Below, piece by piece: positions 1-6,155 of a stretch of DNA of 6,155 nt (its first letter is position 1; every line of letters starts with the position of its first letter). The stretch comes from Prolixibacteraceae bacterium (lineage in GTDB: Bacteria > Bacteroidota > Bacteroidia > Bacteroidales > Prolixibacteraceae), in the NCBI GenBank assembly GCA_016788685.1, contig JAEUSS010000163.1, positions 1 through 6,155 on the forward strand, given 5' to 3'. Below the pieces are notes generated by a model that was given only the letters and a program-made list of their open reading frames with translations, had not been told where the DNA came from and searched no databases. The position numbers and the translations under genes are program-made.

Positions 1-1856
1 GGGAAGACGATTTTGTTGTTTTCTACTTTTGCATGGGCTATCAGCATTTCCGGAGAACAACCATCAAAATTATACCCTTTCCTATCGGGAATGGTATCAT
101 TTCCTTCCATCGCCGAATGCGGAGGACGAAAAACATGGGGAGCACCTTCCGGAGTAAGGTAAAGCACATCGGCTACCGCTTGTCCCTGTTGCAACATAAA
201 AGAACAGCGCGATATATACGTATGATAACCGGAAGCCATCGGCCACCAGGTTTGCCCGCGATCCCAGTGAACACCATATGGTCCCATTGTCATTCCGGGA
301 CGTAAATCTTCGCCAAGTGCCTTGTGGGCAAAAGTGTGGTAAATAAACTTATTGATTCCGGTAGCAAAAGCCCAGTCGCCTTGGTTTTTCAATATTCCGG
401 GGTAAGCAATATAGCCTTCGCGCCCGGCATCAGCTGTAAAAGCTTCGGCAGCAACTACCGGACGCCCCAACACATGAGCAACTGACGTGGCTTCAATACA
501 TCCGAAAGAAGAATTAAAACCAACACCTTTCAGCCAGAATTCGCAACTCGGGACATCGGCAACTGCTCCCAGATCGAGATCAGCACAAGGATTCATATCG
601 TAAGGCTGGATCGACAAATCGAGTCCATAACGCCTGCCCAATGTTTTGATGTAGCCGGCATGATTTTCAAGCACCAATTCCTGTGACGTCAAACGAATGT
701 CCCACAGGAAACGTTCGCTCAGCTCCAAGCTACCAATAATCTGGCCAGAATAAACCGGAAGGAACACAAGCGGATCGTAGCCCCGGCGTTTCTTAAACTG
801 CTCACGGAAATTGTCGGTCCAATTTTGAGCGCCCATTTCCCAACTGTCCATGTGCAGGCGGAACAACCCACCATCACGGGAACCTTTTTTAAAATCAGAC
901 TTGGCAAACAACTTACCGATAAACGCATCGAAGTGATTTTTGAAAGCAACCGAGTCAAATTTATCACATTCAAACCCAAGCCCCGGATACGGAGCAGGTC
1001 GGGTTACAGCACCATTGTTGCGCATCCCCATGCGAATAATCGTCCATCTTCCTTCCGGAACTTTCCAGTCCAAAGAACCATCAGGTCGAAGCTTTGAGGT
1101 CAGATCAATGATTTTATCTTTATCCACCGCAGCAAAAAGAGCTTCATCAGCCGGATAATCAGGTTCTGGAAGATACTGTTTGACTCCGGCCATTGAAGTA
1201 TACGGAGCCCTTACAAAAAGAGCTTTCTCTTCAATATCGTCAATCTTTGTTTGATTTTCCGGAGTTGGGTAAGCTAACACCGCCACATCCTGATAATAGG
1301 CATCCCATTTTTGACGAAGTTCCGGAGTGAGTGTGCCTTCTCCGAAAAAAGGTTTCTGTGGTTTGGGTTTGGTTAGCACAATTTTCTGATCAGAAGCCCC
1401 GGTTACCTCAACAGAACTACTCACCAAGTGACGCATCGACTCATCAGCCTTTACCCATGGGCCGCCACTCCCCGACCATCCAGGACCGACGCCTAAAGTA
1501 AAAGTTATGCCCAGACGCTTACTTTCGTTTAATGCATGTGCAAATAATTCCTGCCATTCTTCACTCAGAAAGTCAACTTTGCCCCGAGGTAAACCAACGT
1601 TTACTTCCAGAAAAAGAACATTACCAATGCCCGCCTCTTTCATGGCTTCCAAATCAGCAGTCATTGCTTCACGCGACAGATTTCCATCCATGAAGTACCA
1701 GTAAACACCAGGACGAACTGAATCGGGAGGAGTTTCAAATGACTTTTTTAGCTCTTGCATAGAAATCTCTTCACTTTGGGTGTCGGTGGTAGTAGCCACA
1801 CAGGAGACCAACAACAGCACTGAAAGCAATGACCAAACAATTAATCGAGTTTTCAT
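1..1856 (-). CDS. GH106-type alpha-L-rhamnosidase, lipoprotein, 3' end beyond window
   Basis: This reading frame is open from the ATG at 1856 to the left edge, giving 618 visible residues without a stop. GH106 proteins usually run to about 1,000-1,150 residues, so the C-terminal part is missing. Residues 1-19 form a lipoprotein signal (K3, R4, a hydrophobic stretch, then L-V-S-C with the lipidated Cys at 19), which fixes the start and predicts a membrane-anchored periplasmic or surface enzyme. Family marks are R-P-G-V-Y-W-Y-F-M-D-G-N near residues 48-59, G-P-G-W-S-G-S-G-G-P-W near 121-132, D-S-W-E-M-G around E340, S-C-E-F-W around E439 and A-A-E-A-F around E471. GH106 enzymes release alpha-L-rhamnose by an inverting mechanism. 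From memory of the Bacteroides thetaiotaomicron enzyme BT0986, whose catalytic Glu pair is about 132 residues apart, I infer that E340 and E471 (131 apart) are the acid and base. It is probably the last visible gene of the operon, 65 nt after the GH20 gene. The family call is firm; the precise linkage cleaved is unknown. Confidence 0.9.
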   Translation of the reverse strand, partial: MKTRLIVWSLLSVLLLVSCVATTTDTQSEEISMQELKKSFETPPDSVRPGVYWYFMDGNLSREAMTADLEAMKEAGIGNVLFLEVNVGLPRGKVDFLSEEWQELFAHALNESKRLGITFTLGVGPGWSGSGGPWVKADESMRHLVSSSVEVTGASDQKIVLTKPKPQKPFFGEGTLTPELRQKWDAYYQDVAVLAYPTPENQTKIDDIEEKALFVRAPYTSMAGVKQYLPEPDYPADEALFAAVDKDKIIDLTSKLRPDGSLDWKVPEGRWTIIRMGMRNNGAVTRPAPYPGLGFECDKFDSVAFKNHFDAFIGKLFAKSDFKKGSRDGGLFRLHMDSWEMGAQNWTDNFREQFKKRRGYDPLVFLPVYSGQIIGSLELSERFLWDIRLTSQELVLENHAGYIKTLGRRYGLDLSIQPYDMNPCADLDLGAVADVPSCEFWLKGVGFNSSFGCIEATSVAHVLGRPVVAAEAFTADAGREGYIAYPGILKNQGDWAFATGINKFIYHTFAHKALGEDLRPGMTMGPYGVHWDRGQTWWPMASGYHTYISRCSFMLQQGQAVADVLYLTPEGAPHVFRPPHSAMEGNDTIPDRKGYNFDGCSPEMLIAHAKVENNKIVF

Positions 1857-1880
1857 TGATTAAGTTTTTAAAAGAGTTAC

Positions 1881-1909
1881 CAGAATTAGCTAATTAGCCA
1901 AGTAAACAA
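1881..1909 (-). promoter_or_regulatory. possible internal promoter with overlapping palindrome upstream of the GH106 gene
   Basis: On the minus strand this 65-nt gap reads TTG (1909-1907), 18 nt, then TAATTCTG (1888-1881). That resembles the Bacteroidota -33/-7 consensus (TTTG and TAnnTTTG), with one mismatch in the -7 element and spacing a little short of the usual. The -7-like element overlaps a perfect 12-bp palindrome AATTAGCTAATT (1884-1895). A second palindrome, GCTAATTAGC (1889-1898), overlaps it, so the site is also a direct repeat of AATTAGC with an 8-bp period. It could be an operator, or chance in A/T-rich spacer. No Shine-Dalgarno sequence precedes the ATG at 1856. Confidence 0.2.
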
Positions 1910-1921
1910 GATATCGTGTGA

Positions 1922-3508
1922 CTAGTAAGGCTGATTAATTAAAAATCCTTTGTGCTTCCAAGTGGGTTCAAGAACCGCTTTAAACCGTGCCAAAAATTCA
2001 GCATAGTTCTTTTGGTCATGCGACGACCATCCGCCTTCCGAATAAGCAGCTAAACGTGGAAAAGTTTGATAATACAAGCGTTCTGTTGTTGGAATAAATT
2101 CACCCCACATTTGGCAGCCCAGCCCGAGGATTTTCTTTTTGTCGTCATCCTTAATTCCTTCAGGAACCGGGTTAAATGCATAAGCCCGTTCGAGCGGAAT
2201 TGCGTCATACGAATAATCCAGGTAGGTATCAACCCGGTTCGAATTCACCACATCGTACCCCTTTTTTATTGCCTTTTCAACCAGGCTGATGTCGCCATCC
2301 CAAAACTGCACAATTGTACCCTTGGCAAGTTGTCCGGATGTACTGGCCTTCACATGAGCCTCGTTGCGGATATTGTCGCCGGTAATTTCGTTCCACCCGA
2401 TCATCTTATAAGATTTGGAAGCCAGATAGTTCGACATCCGGTTAATGCCCCACAACTGCAAGTCGGAACAGTTTCCCAGATTATTGGCCTTCATAAAATC
2501 CTGCACTTCTTTCGAATTTTCCCAATGAACATGAGCCGCCTCATCACCACCAATATGCAAAACGCCAAACGGGAACAATGCAATCACCTCATCAAGAACA
2601 GATTGAAAAAACTTTTCAACCTCTGGATCAGTCACGTTGTATAAATCACCCATCACCAGTTTGTTTTCTTTCCGGCTTGAGGTTCCTAACCACGGATAAG
2701 CCAAAATAGAGGCCGAAGCATGCCCCGGAAATTCAATTTCAGGAATAATATCGATTCCGCGAATTTTGGCATAGGCAACAACTTCCCTGATTTCGTCCTG
2801 AGTGTAATAAGCTCTTTCAGTATGGGTTTTATCCCAATCTTCAGCAGAAATATGCAGATTGGAAAAATCGCGTTTGGAGCCCACTTGGGTCAAAAGAGGA
2901 TACTTTTTAATTTCGATACGCCATCCCGGGTCATCTACGAGGTGCCAGTGGAAAATATTCATTTTCAGGCGAGCCATCTCGTCAAGCAGAGTTTTTACCA
3001 TTTTCATTCCATGAAAATGGCGGCTCTCATCCAACATATAGGCTCTCCATTGAAACTCGGGAGCATCGATCACTTTACAAACAGGAACATTAAAAGTGGA
3101 TTCCGCTTTCTTTAGAATTTGCAGAACAGATTGCACAGCATAAATCAATCCTTCGCGGTGAGGAGCCGAAGCCTTGATATTTGCAGTTCCTTTCTTTTCT
3201 TTTACCTCCAGAATATAGGATCCGGAAACTCCGTTATCGCCCGACTTGCACAACTGGATATTGGCTTTGTTTGCAGAAGCTGTAAACTGAAATTTTACCC
3301 CGGCATCAGTAAAAAGACTTCCGATATAATCTTTGTCCAATTCCGATTTTTCATCCAGATATACCAGATTGTTTTCCTTTAACGGAACCAATTTGCCCCC
3401 ATCAACTATTTCTCTGGGTTTGGGTATAATCTGAATCCGGCTCTCCTGTCCTATAACAGATAAAGCCGCCACCAGCACCACCATCAATACAAAAAAAAAC
3501 TTACTCAT
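1922..3508 (-). CDS. GH20 exo-beta-N-acetylhexosaminidase, secreted
   Basis: This 528-residue protein should remove terminal beta-linked GlcNAc or GalNAc from the non-reducing end of glycans in the periplasm or outside the cell, using substrate-assisted retaining catalysis. Residues 1-20 are a signal peptide (M-S-K then a hydrophobic run, with likely cleavage just before Q21). I chose the ATG at 3508 for this reason; an in-frame ATG at 3583 would add 25 charged residues in front of the signal. The N-terminal GH20b domain begins at I-I-P-K-P (27-31). The catalytic barrel shows D-E-S-R-H-F with sugar-binding R163, F-H-W-H at 186-189, F-P-G-H at H263, the catalytic pair D322-E323 in H-I-G-G-D-E, G-W-N-E around 371-374, and Q-M-W-G-E with W468 and E470. 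It ends shortly after the family's F-P-R-L-A-A and G-G-W-S motifs, so it lacks the extra C-terminal modules found in larger Bacteroides homologues. It sits between two rhamnosidase genes, which suggests HexNAc occurs in the same target glycan. Confidence 0.95.
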   Translation of the reverse strand: MSKFFFVLMVVLVAALSVIGQESRIQIIPKPREIVDGGKLVPLKENNLVYLDEKSELDKDYIGSLFTDAGVKFQFTASANKANIQLCKSGDNGVSGSYILEVKEKKGTANIKASAPHREGLIYAVQSVLQILKKAESTFNVPVCKVIDAPEFQWRAYMLDESRHFHGMKMVKTLLDEMARLKMNIFHWHLVDDPGWRIEIKKYPLLTQVGSKRDFSNLHISAEDWDKTHTERAYYTQDEIREVVAYAKIRGIDIIPEIEFPGHASASILAYPWLGTSSRKENKLVMGDLYNVTDPEVEKFFQSVLDEVIALFPFGVLHIGGDEAAHVHWENSKEVQDFMKANNLGNCSDLQLWGINRMSNYLASKSYKMIGWNEITGDNIRNEAHVKASTSGQLAKGTIVQFWDGDISLVEKAIKKGYDVVNSNRVDTYLDYSYDAIPLERAYAFNPVPEGIKDDDKKKILGLGCQMWGEFIPTTERLYYQTFPRLAAYSEGGWSSHDQKNYAEFLARFKAVLEPTWKHKGFLINQPY

Positions 3509-3560
3509 AAATTTTGTTGGTTTAAAAATTAGATATTCGATTACACATTTCTTCTTCTCT

Positions 3561-3579
3561 AAAAAATGCTCCATTTTTT
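3561..3579 (-). terminator. A/T-rich hairpin with U-run in the gap before the GH20 gene
   Basis: A perfect inverted repeat with 8-bp arms (3561-3568 and 3572-3579) encloses a 3-nt loop. In the minus-strand transcript it reads AAAAAATG, GAG, CATTTTTT. The descending arm doubles as a run of six U. The stem has only one G-C pair, so it would be a weak terminator at best. Partial termination or mRNA processing between the GH78-like and GH20 genes is possible, and chance in A/T-rich spacer cannot be excluded. Confidence 0.3.
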
Positions 3580-3587
3580 TCACTCCA

Positions 3588-3604
3588 GATGAAAACCATT
3601 CATC
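3588..3604 (-). repeat. short inverted repeat directly after the GH78-like stop codon
   Basis: Six-bp arms GATGAA (3588-3593) and TTCATC (3599-3604) flank a 5-nt loop. The repeat abuts the TAA stop at 3605-3607 and lies 8 nt from the second inverted repeat (3561-3579). Alone it is a weak hairpin. Paired with its neighbour it could protect the 3' end of the upstream message or help form a weak transcription barrier. Confidence 0.3.
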
Positions 3605-5371
3605 TTATTTACATACCACTTTCACCCCTTTAGGAGCTTTAAATGTTGTTTTCACTGTCCCGTCAGGTTGCTTTTTATGTTCGATCTCAAGCACACCGAA
3701 AGGAGTAGGAAAAGTACCTTTTACCCATTGCAAATCACCCAGATGCGGTTCAATCTTTATTTTCTTACACCCCGGTTCAAGCACATTCACCCCCAACACA
3801 TACTGGGTTAACCATGCTGTCGGCCCAGATGCCCAGCCATGACAGAAACTGTGACGAAGCTCTTTGTAACAATAACCTCCGTACGAAGTGTGAACATCGG
3901 TTTTCCCTTCGGGAACAACTTCATCGATGCGGGCGGCATTTTTCATCCAGTCGATGTCGAAATCTTCCCAGAATGTAGTTGCACCAAGATCGAGCATAGC
4001 GCCCCAATATTCGCGGATATTGTCAATCGCTCCCGAATAATCGCCTGCCAGTGCGCGCGCATTCAGCATATAATAGCCGTAGAAAGTTGACATTTTATGA
4101 ACACCGTCCTTGCTCAGCACTTCAGCGTTAGCCTTATCCGGAGCGAGCAATCCCGACATAGACAGCAAAGCCGCCGCCTGTTTGGAACCAGCCATTTCAG
4201 GAACGTGCTTTTTTAGCTTCTCAACCGAAGACGTACATAAACGGGCAGTTGCGGGATCATTCAAGATCGTACACAATTCGGCCCCGGCCCGAAATGCCAT
4301 CACCATCATCGACTGCAAACCTGCATGAACAGCCTCTTTGTTTTCGCTTGACGGCCAGTCAAGGAAGCGGTTACCGTCCAGGATTTCCTTTCCGGATGGA
4401 TCAATCCTGGTAGCCATCAGGCGCAACAAAGCTGTAAGATATTCTTTCTGTTGTTTCAGGTATTCCAGGTTGCCATGGTAATAATACCAGTCACGGTGAA
4501 TCAGGATCCACCACATCGAATACGAGCTGATGCCGTTCATCCAGTTGGGCAGAGGAGTCAGATCCCGGGCCAGATCCAGACTTTTAGGAACCACTTCGTT
4601 ATTGCCGAACACCGAATTAATAGTCATGACTTCGGGGTGCATGTCTCCCACCCAAACCAGACGGTCTCGCTTGATTCCATCCCATAAATAATCCTGCATA
4701 TTCAGGTGAACCGTGTAAGCGCCTGTCATCCAGATTTGGTTCAGGCGTTCGTCGTTGCAGCTGAATGAACCCAGGTATGGAATATCCCGAAAAGTAAATG
4801 TGGCACTTATTTCCTTGATTTCAACTTTGGTATCGGGATCGACCAGGTCGATACGCACAAAACGAAAACCAGAATTCCCCACTTCCAAACGTCCCAACCA
4901 AGGTAGAGAAACCACAAAGTCACGCATTGCATGGTCGTTCGTTGCGCCATGTTCTCCCACATCGCTCATCGTTTCGCTTACCGATTCGCCTAAACGGATG
5001 CGTACACGTCCGACCGGATTCTTATTGCTGATGGTGGTTACAATTTCGATTCCACCCTGTATTTCTCTCCCAAAATCAAGGATTAGCCCCGGTTTTGAAG
5101 TTTTATCACTGATCAGAGTCAGGTAACTGCCCTGATTCAAATCGGCCTGACCAATTCCGGGATTCAGTATGTTTACGGCATTCTGTACCTGCTTGCCCGA
5201 AGAGTCGGAAACCCACACGATGCGCTCTGCAGTCAGGTATTTTCGGGTCAAAGCTGTAGAACGGACCTTTGAGGCATCTGTAGTTTCAAAAACAGGCGGA
5301 AGCTGAGCTAGTGCCGGCATAGTGCCCACCATAAAAATGGCAGCAGTAAAAAAGCGTGATAAGCTATTCAT
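3605..5371 (-). CDS. compact GH78-like alpha-L-rhamnosidase, secreted
   Basis: This 588-residue protein has the layout of a GH78 alpha-L-rhamnosidase, which hydrolyses terminal alpha-L-rhamnose with inversion. Residues 1-22 or so are a type I signal peptide (M-N-S-L-S-R-F-F, hydrophobic core, A-L-A before Q23). That is why I start at the ATG at 5371, preceded by A-rich AAAGAAAGA, rather than at an upstream GTG at 5440 that would overlap the previous gene by 4 nt. A beta-sandwich follows (I-L-D-F-G-R-E-I-Q-G-G, then R-L-G-E). Next comes the six-hairpin barrel with D-G-I-K-R-D-R-L-V-W-V-G-D at 231-243, G-A-T-T-F-W-E with candidate base E469, and S-F-C-H-G-W-A-S-G around H511. A short C-terminal beta domain ends the protein. 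Most GH78 enzymes have D-E-R-L-G-W-x-G-D at the barrel motif, so D236 takes the place of the usual acid Glu. Many GH78 proteins exceed 700-900 residues; this one lacks extra N-terminal modules but looks intact. A different alpha-glycoside specificity is possible. Confidence 0.87.
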   Translation of the reverse strand: MNSLSRFFTAAIFMVGTMPALAQLPPVFETTDASKVRSTALTRKYLTAERIVWVSDSSGKQVQNAVNILNPGIGQADLNQGSYLTLISDKTSKPGLILDFGREIQGGIEIVTTISNKNPVGRVRIRLGESVSETMSDVGEHGATNDHAMRDFVVSLPWLGRLEVGNSGFRFVRIDLVDPDTKVEIKEISATFTFRDIPYLGSFSCNDERLNQIWMTGAYTVHLNMQDYLWDGIKRDRLVWVGDMHPEVMTINSVFGNNEVVPKSLDLARDLTPLPNWMNGISSYSMWWILIHRDWYYYHGNLEYLKQQKEYLTALLRLMATRIDPSGKEILDGNRFLDWPSSENKEAVHAGLQSMMVMAFRAGAELCTILNDPATARLCTSSVEKLKKHVPEMAGSKQAAALLSMSGLLAPDKANAEVLSKDGVHKMSTFYGYYMLNARALAGDYSGAIDNIREYWGAMLDLGATTFWEDFDIDWMKNAARIDEVVPEGKTDVHTSYGGYCYKELRHSFCHGWASGPTAWLTQYVLGVNVLEPGCKKIKIEPHLGDLQWVKGTFPTPFGVLEIEHKKQPDGTVKTTFKAPKGVKVVCK

Positions 5372-5436
5372 TCTTTCTTTTTTTATTGGTTTGTTATTTC
5401 TATTTTTTCTGATATCCCGGAAGGCAATTTCTAAAA

Positions 5437-6155
5437 TCACTCCCTCACCTGAATATTAAAATTTCCGGACGGGAACTGATACAAGCTAAATTCATCCTCA
5501 TTCTGAACCGGCACATATTTTTTTTCATCCAGTTTCTCTCCATTGACGGTTGCGTTCGTCCCTTTAAACAAAGCTACCAGACCAGATGAATTTGGTGGAA
5601 TGCTGATCTGCCAGTTCAACACACCAGCATCCATTTTCCAATCGCTCACAACAGTGCCGTAGGGCGACTCGATACTGCCTCTGGCCCACGAAAGCTGTTT
5701 AGTAAACAAAGGCTGAAACCGAATAACCTTGAATCCTAAACCAGAATCATCGGGACGAATACCCGCCACATCTTCGTAAAAAAGAACATCGTACCCCGCC
5801 TGCATCGGATGATTATGTGAGGCTTCGGCTGCAATTTTCTGACTCTGCTTATTGACCGGAAGTGTTTCCCATAGCGATGTTGCATCAGCAGACGACCACA
5901 TCTGTTCGAAGCTGTTCTCTCCTTTTTTAGTAAACATATCCCAAGCTGCCTGGCCGTTCCCGTTGCGGGCCAGCATGCTACCGATCCGGCCAATTCCAAA
6001 GATTCCGCAATGCATAAAACCAGCGCTATTTTCCTTCATGTTTCTAACTACAGCATCAGCAACCGCCTTTTTATCTTCTTCCGGAACCAGTCCAAAGTCC
6101 AGAGCCATCACATCTGCAGTCTGACTTCCAAAGGTCTTCCGGTCAGTATTATACA
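5437..6155 (-). CDS. GH78 alpha-L-rhamnosidase, C-terminal part (5' end beyond window)
   Basis: The frame is open to the right edge, giving 238 complete codons before the TGA at 5437-5439. The GTG/ATG codons near 6111 are internal: the fragment already shows conserved sequence before them (T-D-R-K-T-F-G-S-Q-T-A-D), so no start lies in the window. Fragment residues 1-120 match the end of the GH78 six-hairpin barrel: A-L-D-F-G-L-V-P, G-F-M-H-C-G-I-F-G, then S-L-W-E with E96 as candidate general base, and S-H-N-H-P-M-Q-A-G-Y around 110-119. The rest is the C-terminal beta-sandwich (from about V-I-R-F-Q-P, with G-S-I-E-S-P-Y-G-T-V and a beta-rich tail). The barrel signature holding the acid Glu and any signal peptide lie outside the window. 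Typical family length implies several hundred missing residues. It differs clearly from the next gene, so the pair is not a recent tandem duplication. The gap to the next ATG is 65 nt on the same strand, so co-transcription is likely. Confidence 0.9.
   Translation of the reverse strand, partial: YNTDRKTFGSQTADVMALDFGLVPEEDKKAVADAVVRNMKENSAGFMHCGIFGIGRIGSMLARNGNGQAAWDMFTKKGENSFEQMWSSADATSLWETLPVNKQSQKIAAEASHNHPMQAGYDVLFYEDVAGIRPDDSGLGFKVIRFQPLFTKQLSWARGSIESPYGTVVSDWKMDAGVLNWQISIPPNSSGLVALFKGTNATVNGEKLDEKKYVPVQNEDEFSLYQFPSGNFNIQVRE

Noticed and set aside
2066..2644. A 192-codon open frame on the plus strand opposite the GH20 gene
   Set aside because: It lies wholly antisense to strongly conserved GH20 coding sequence, its translation shows no recognisable motifs, and it lacks a convincing start context. 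It is a shadow frame, as are the other plus-strand frames in the window (for example 33-305, 825-1097, 2720-3115, 4755-5126).
3509..3583. A longer GH20 start at the ATG at 3583
   Set aside because: It would put 25 mostly charged or polar residues before an evident signal peptide, and its sequence is part of a spacer containing inverted repeats.
5372..5440. GTG start at 5440 for the GH78-like gene, overlapping the previous stop by 4 nt
   Set aside because: A stop-start overlap can signal translational coupling, but the added 23 residues are charged and precede a clear type I signal peptide beginning at the ATG at 5371.
5437..6111. A complete small gene beginning at the GTG near 6111
   Set aside because: The same frame continues to the window edge with conserved GH78 sequence upstream of that codon, so this is an internal codon of a larger truncated gene.
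3605..6155. The two GH78-type genes as one gene split by a frameshift
   Set aside because: The first ends with a full C-terminal beta-sandwich, and the second begins with its own signal peptide and carries its own barrel motifs and C-terminal domain. They are two separate proteins.
1..6155. RNA genes, CRISPR arrays, insertion sequences, toxin-antitoxin or defence genes
   Set aside because: Nearly all of the window is accounted for by the four hydrolase genes. Reading the short gaps showed no tRNA-like folds, repeat-spacer pattern, transposase motifs or terminal inverted repeats.

Overview
The window looks like a fragment of a glycan-degradation gene cluster (polysaccharide utilization locus type) from a member of the Bacteroidota. 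Three things suggest this. All four genes encode exported glycoside hydrolases of families that Bacteroidota commonly cluster. The start codons follow A/T-rich leaders without clear Shine-Dalgarno sequences. One enzyme carries a lipoprotein signal. A finer placement (for example Marinilabiliales-like environmental Bacteroidales) would be a guess.

All four genes lie on the minus strand, so transcription runs from high to low coordinates. In that order they are: (1) the C-terminal part of a family GH78 alpha-L-rhamnosidase (6155 to 5437, cut by the right edge); (2) a complete, compact GH78-like alpha-L-rhamnosidase with a type I signal peptide (5371 to 3605); (3) a complete GH20 beta-N-acetylhexosaminidase with a signal peptide (3508 to 1922); (4) the first 618 residues of a GH106 alpha-L-rhamnosidase-type lipoprotein (1856 to the left edge, where it is still open). 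This fourth gene covers about 30% of the window. The intergenic gaps are only about 65, 96 and 65 nt, so one operon is likely. The 96-nt gap holds two inverted repeats that could act as a weak terminator, attenuator or processing site. The gap before the GH106 gene holds a possible internal promoter overlapping a palindrome.

Taken together, the enzymes would remove alpha-L-rhamnose from several linkages (GH78 twice, GH106) and a beta-linked GlcNAc or GalNAc (GH20). The inferred substrate is a glycan containing both rhamnose and HexNAc, such as a bacterial O-antigen or rhamnan-type wall polymer, or a mixture of plant rhamnosides and glycoproteins. No SusC/SusD pair, regulator, transporter, sulfatase or polysaccharide lyase lies inside the window, so the substrate cannot be fixed from here.

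No RNA genes, mobile elements, CRISPR arrays or long repeats were seen, and no gene-free stretch exceeds 100 nt. I found no evidence for a wholly new system. The points most worth checking are the Asp-for-Glu change at the expected catalytic acid of the second rhamnosidase, the rhamnosidase plus hexosaminidase combination, and the paired hairpins between genes 2 and 3.
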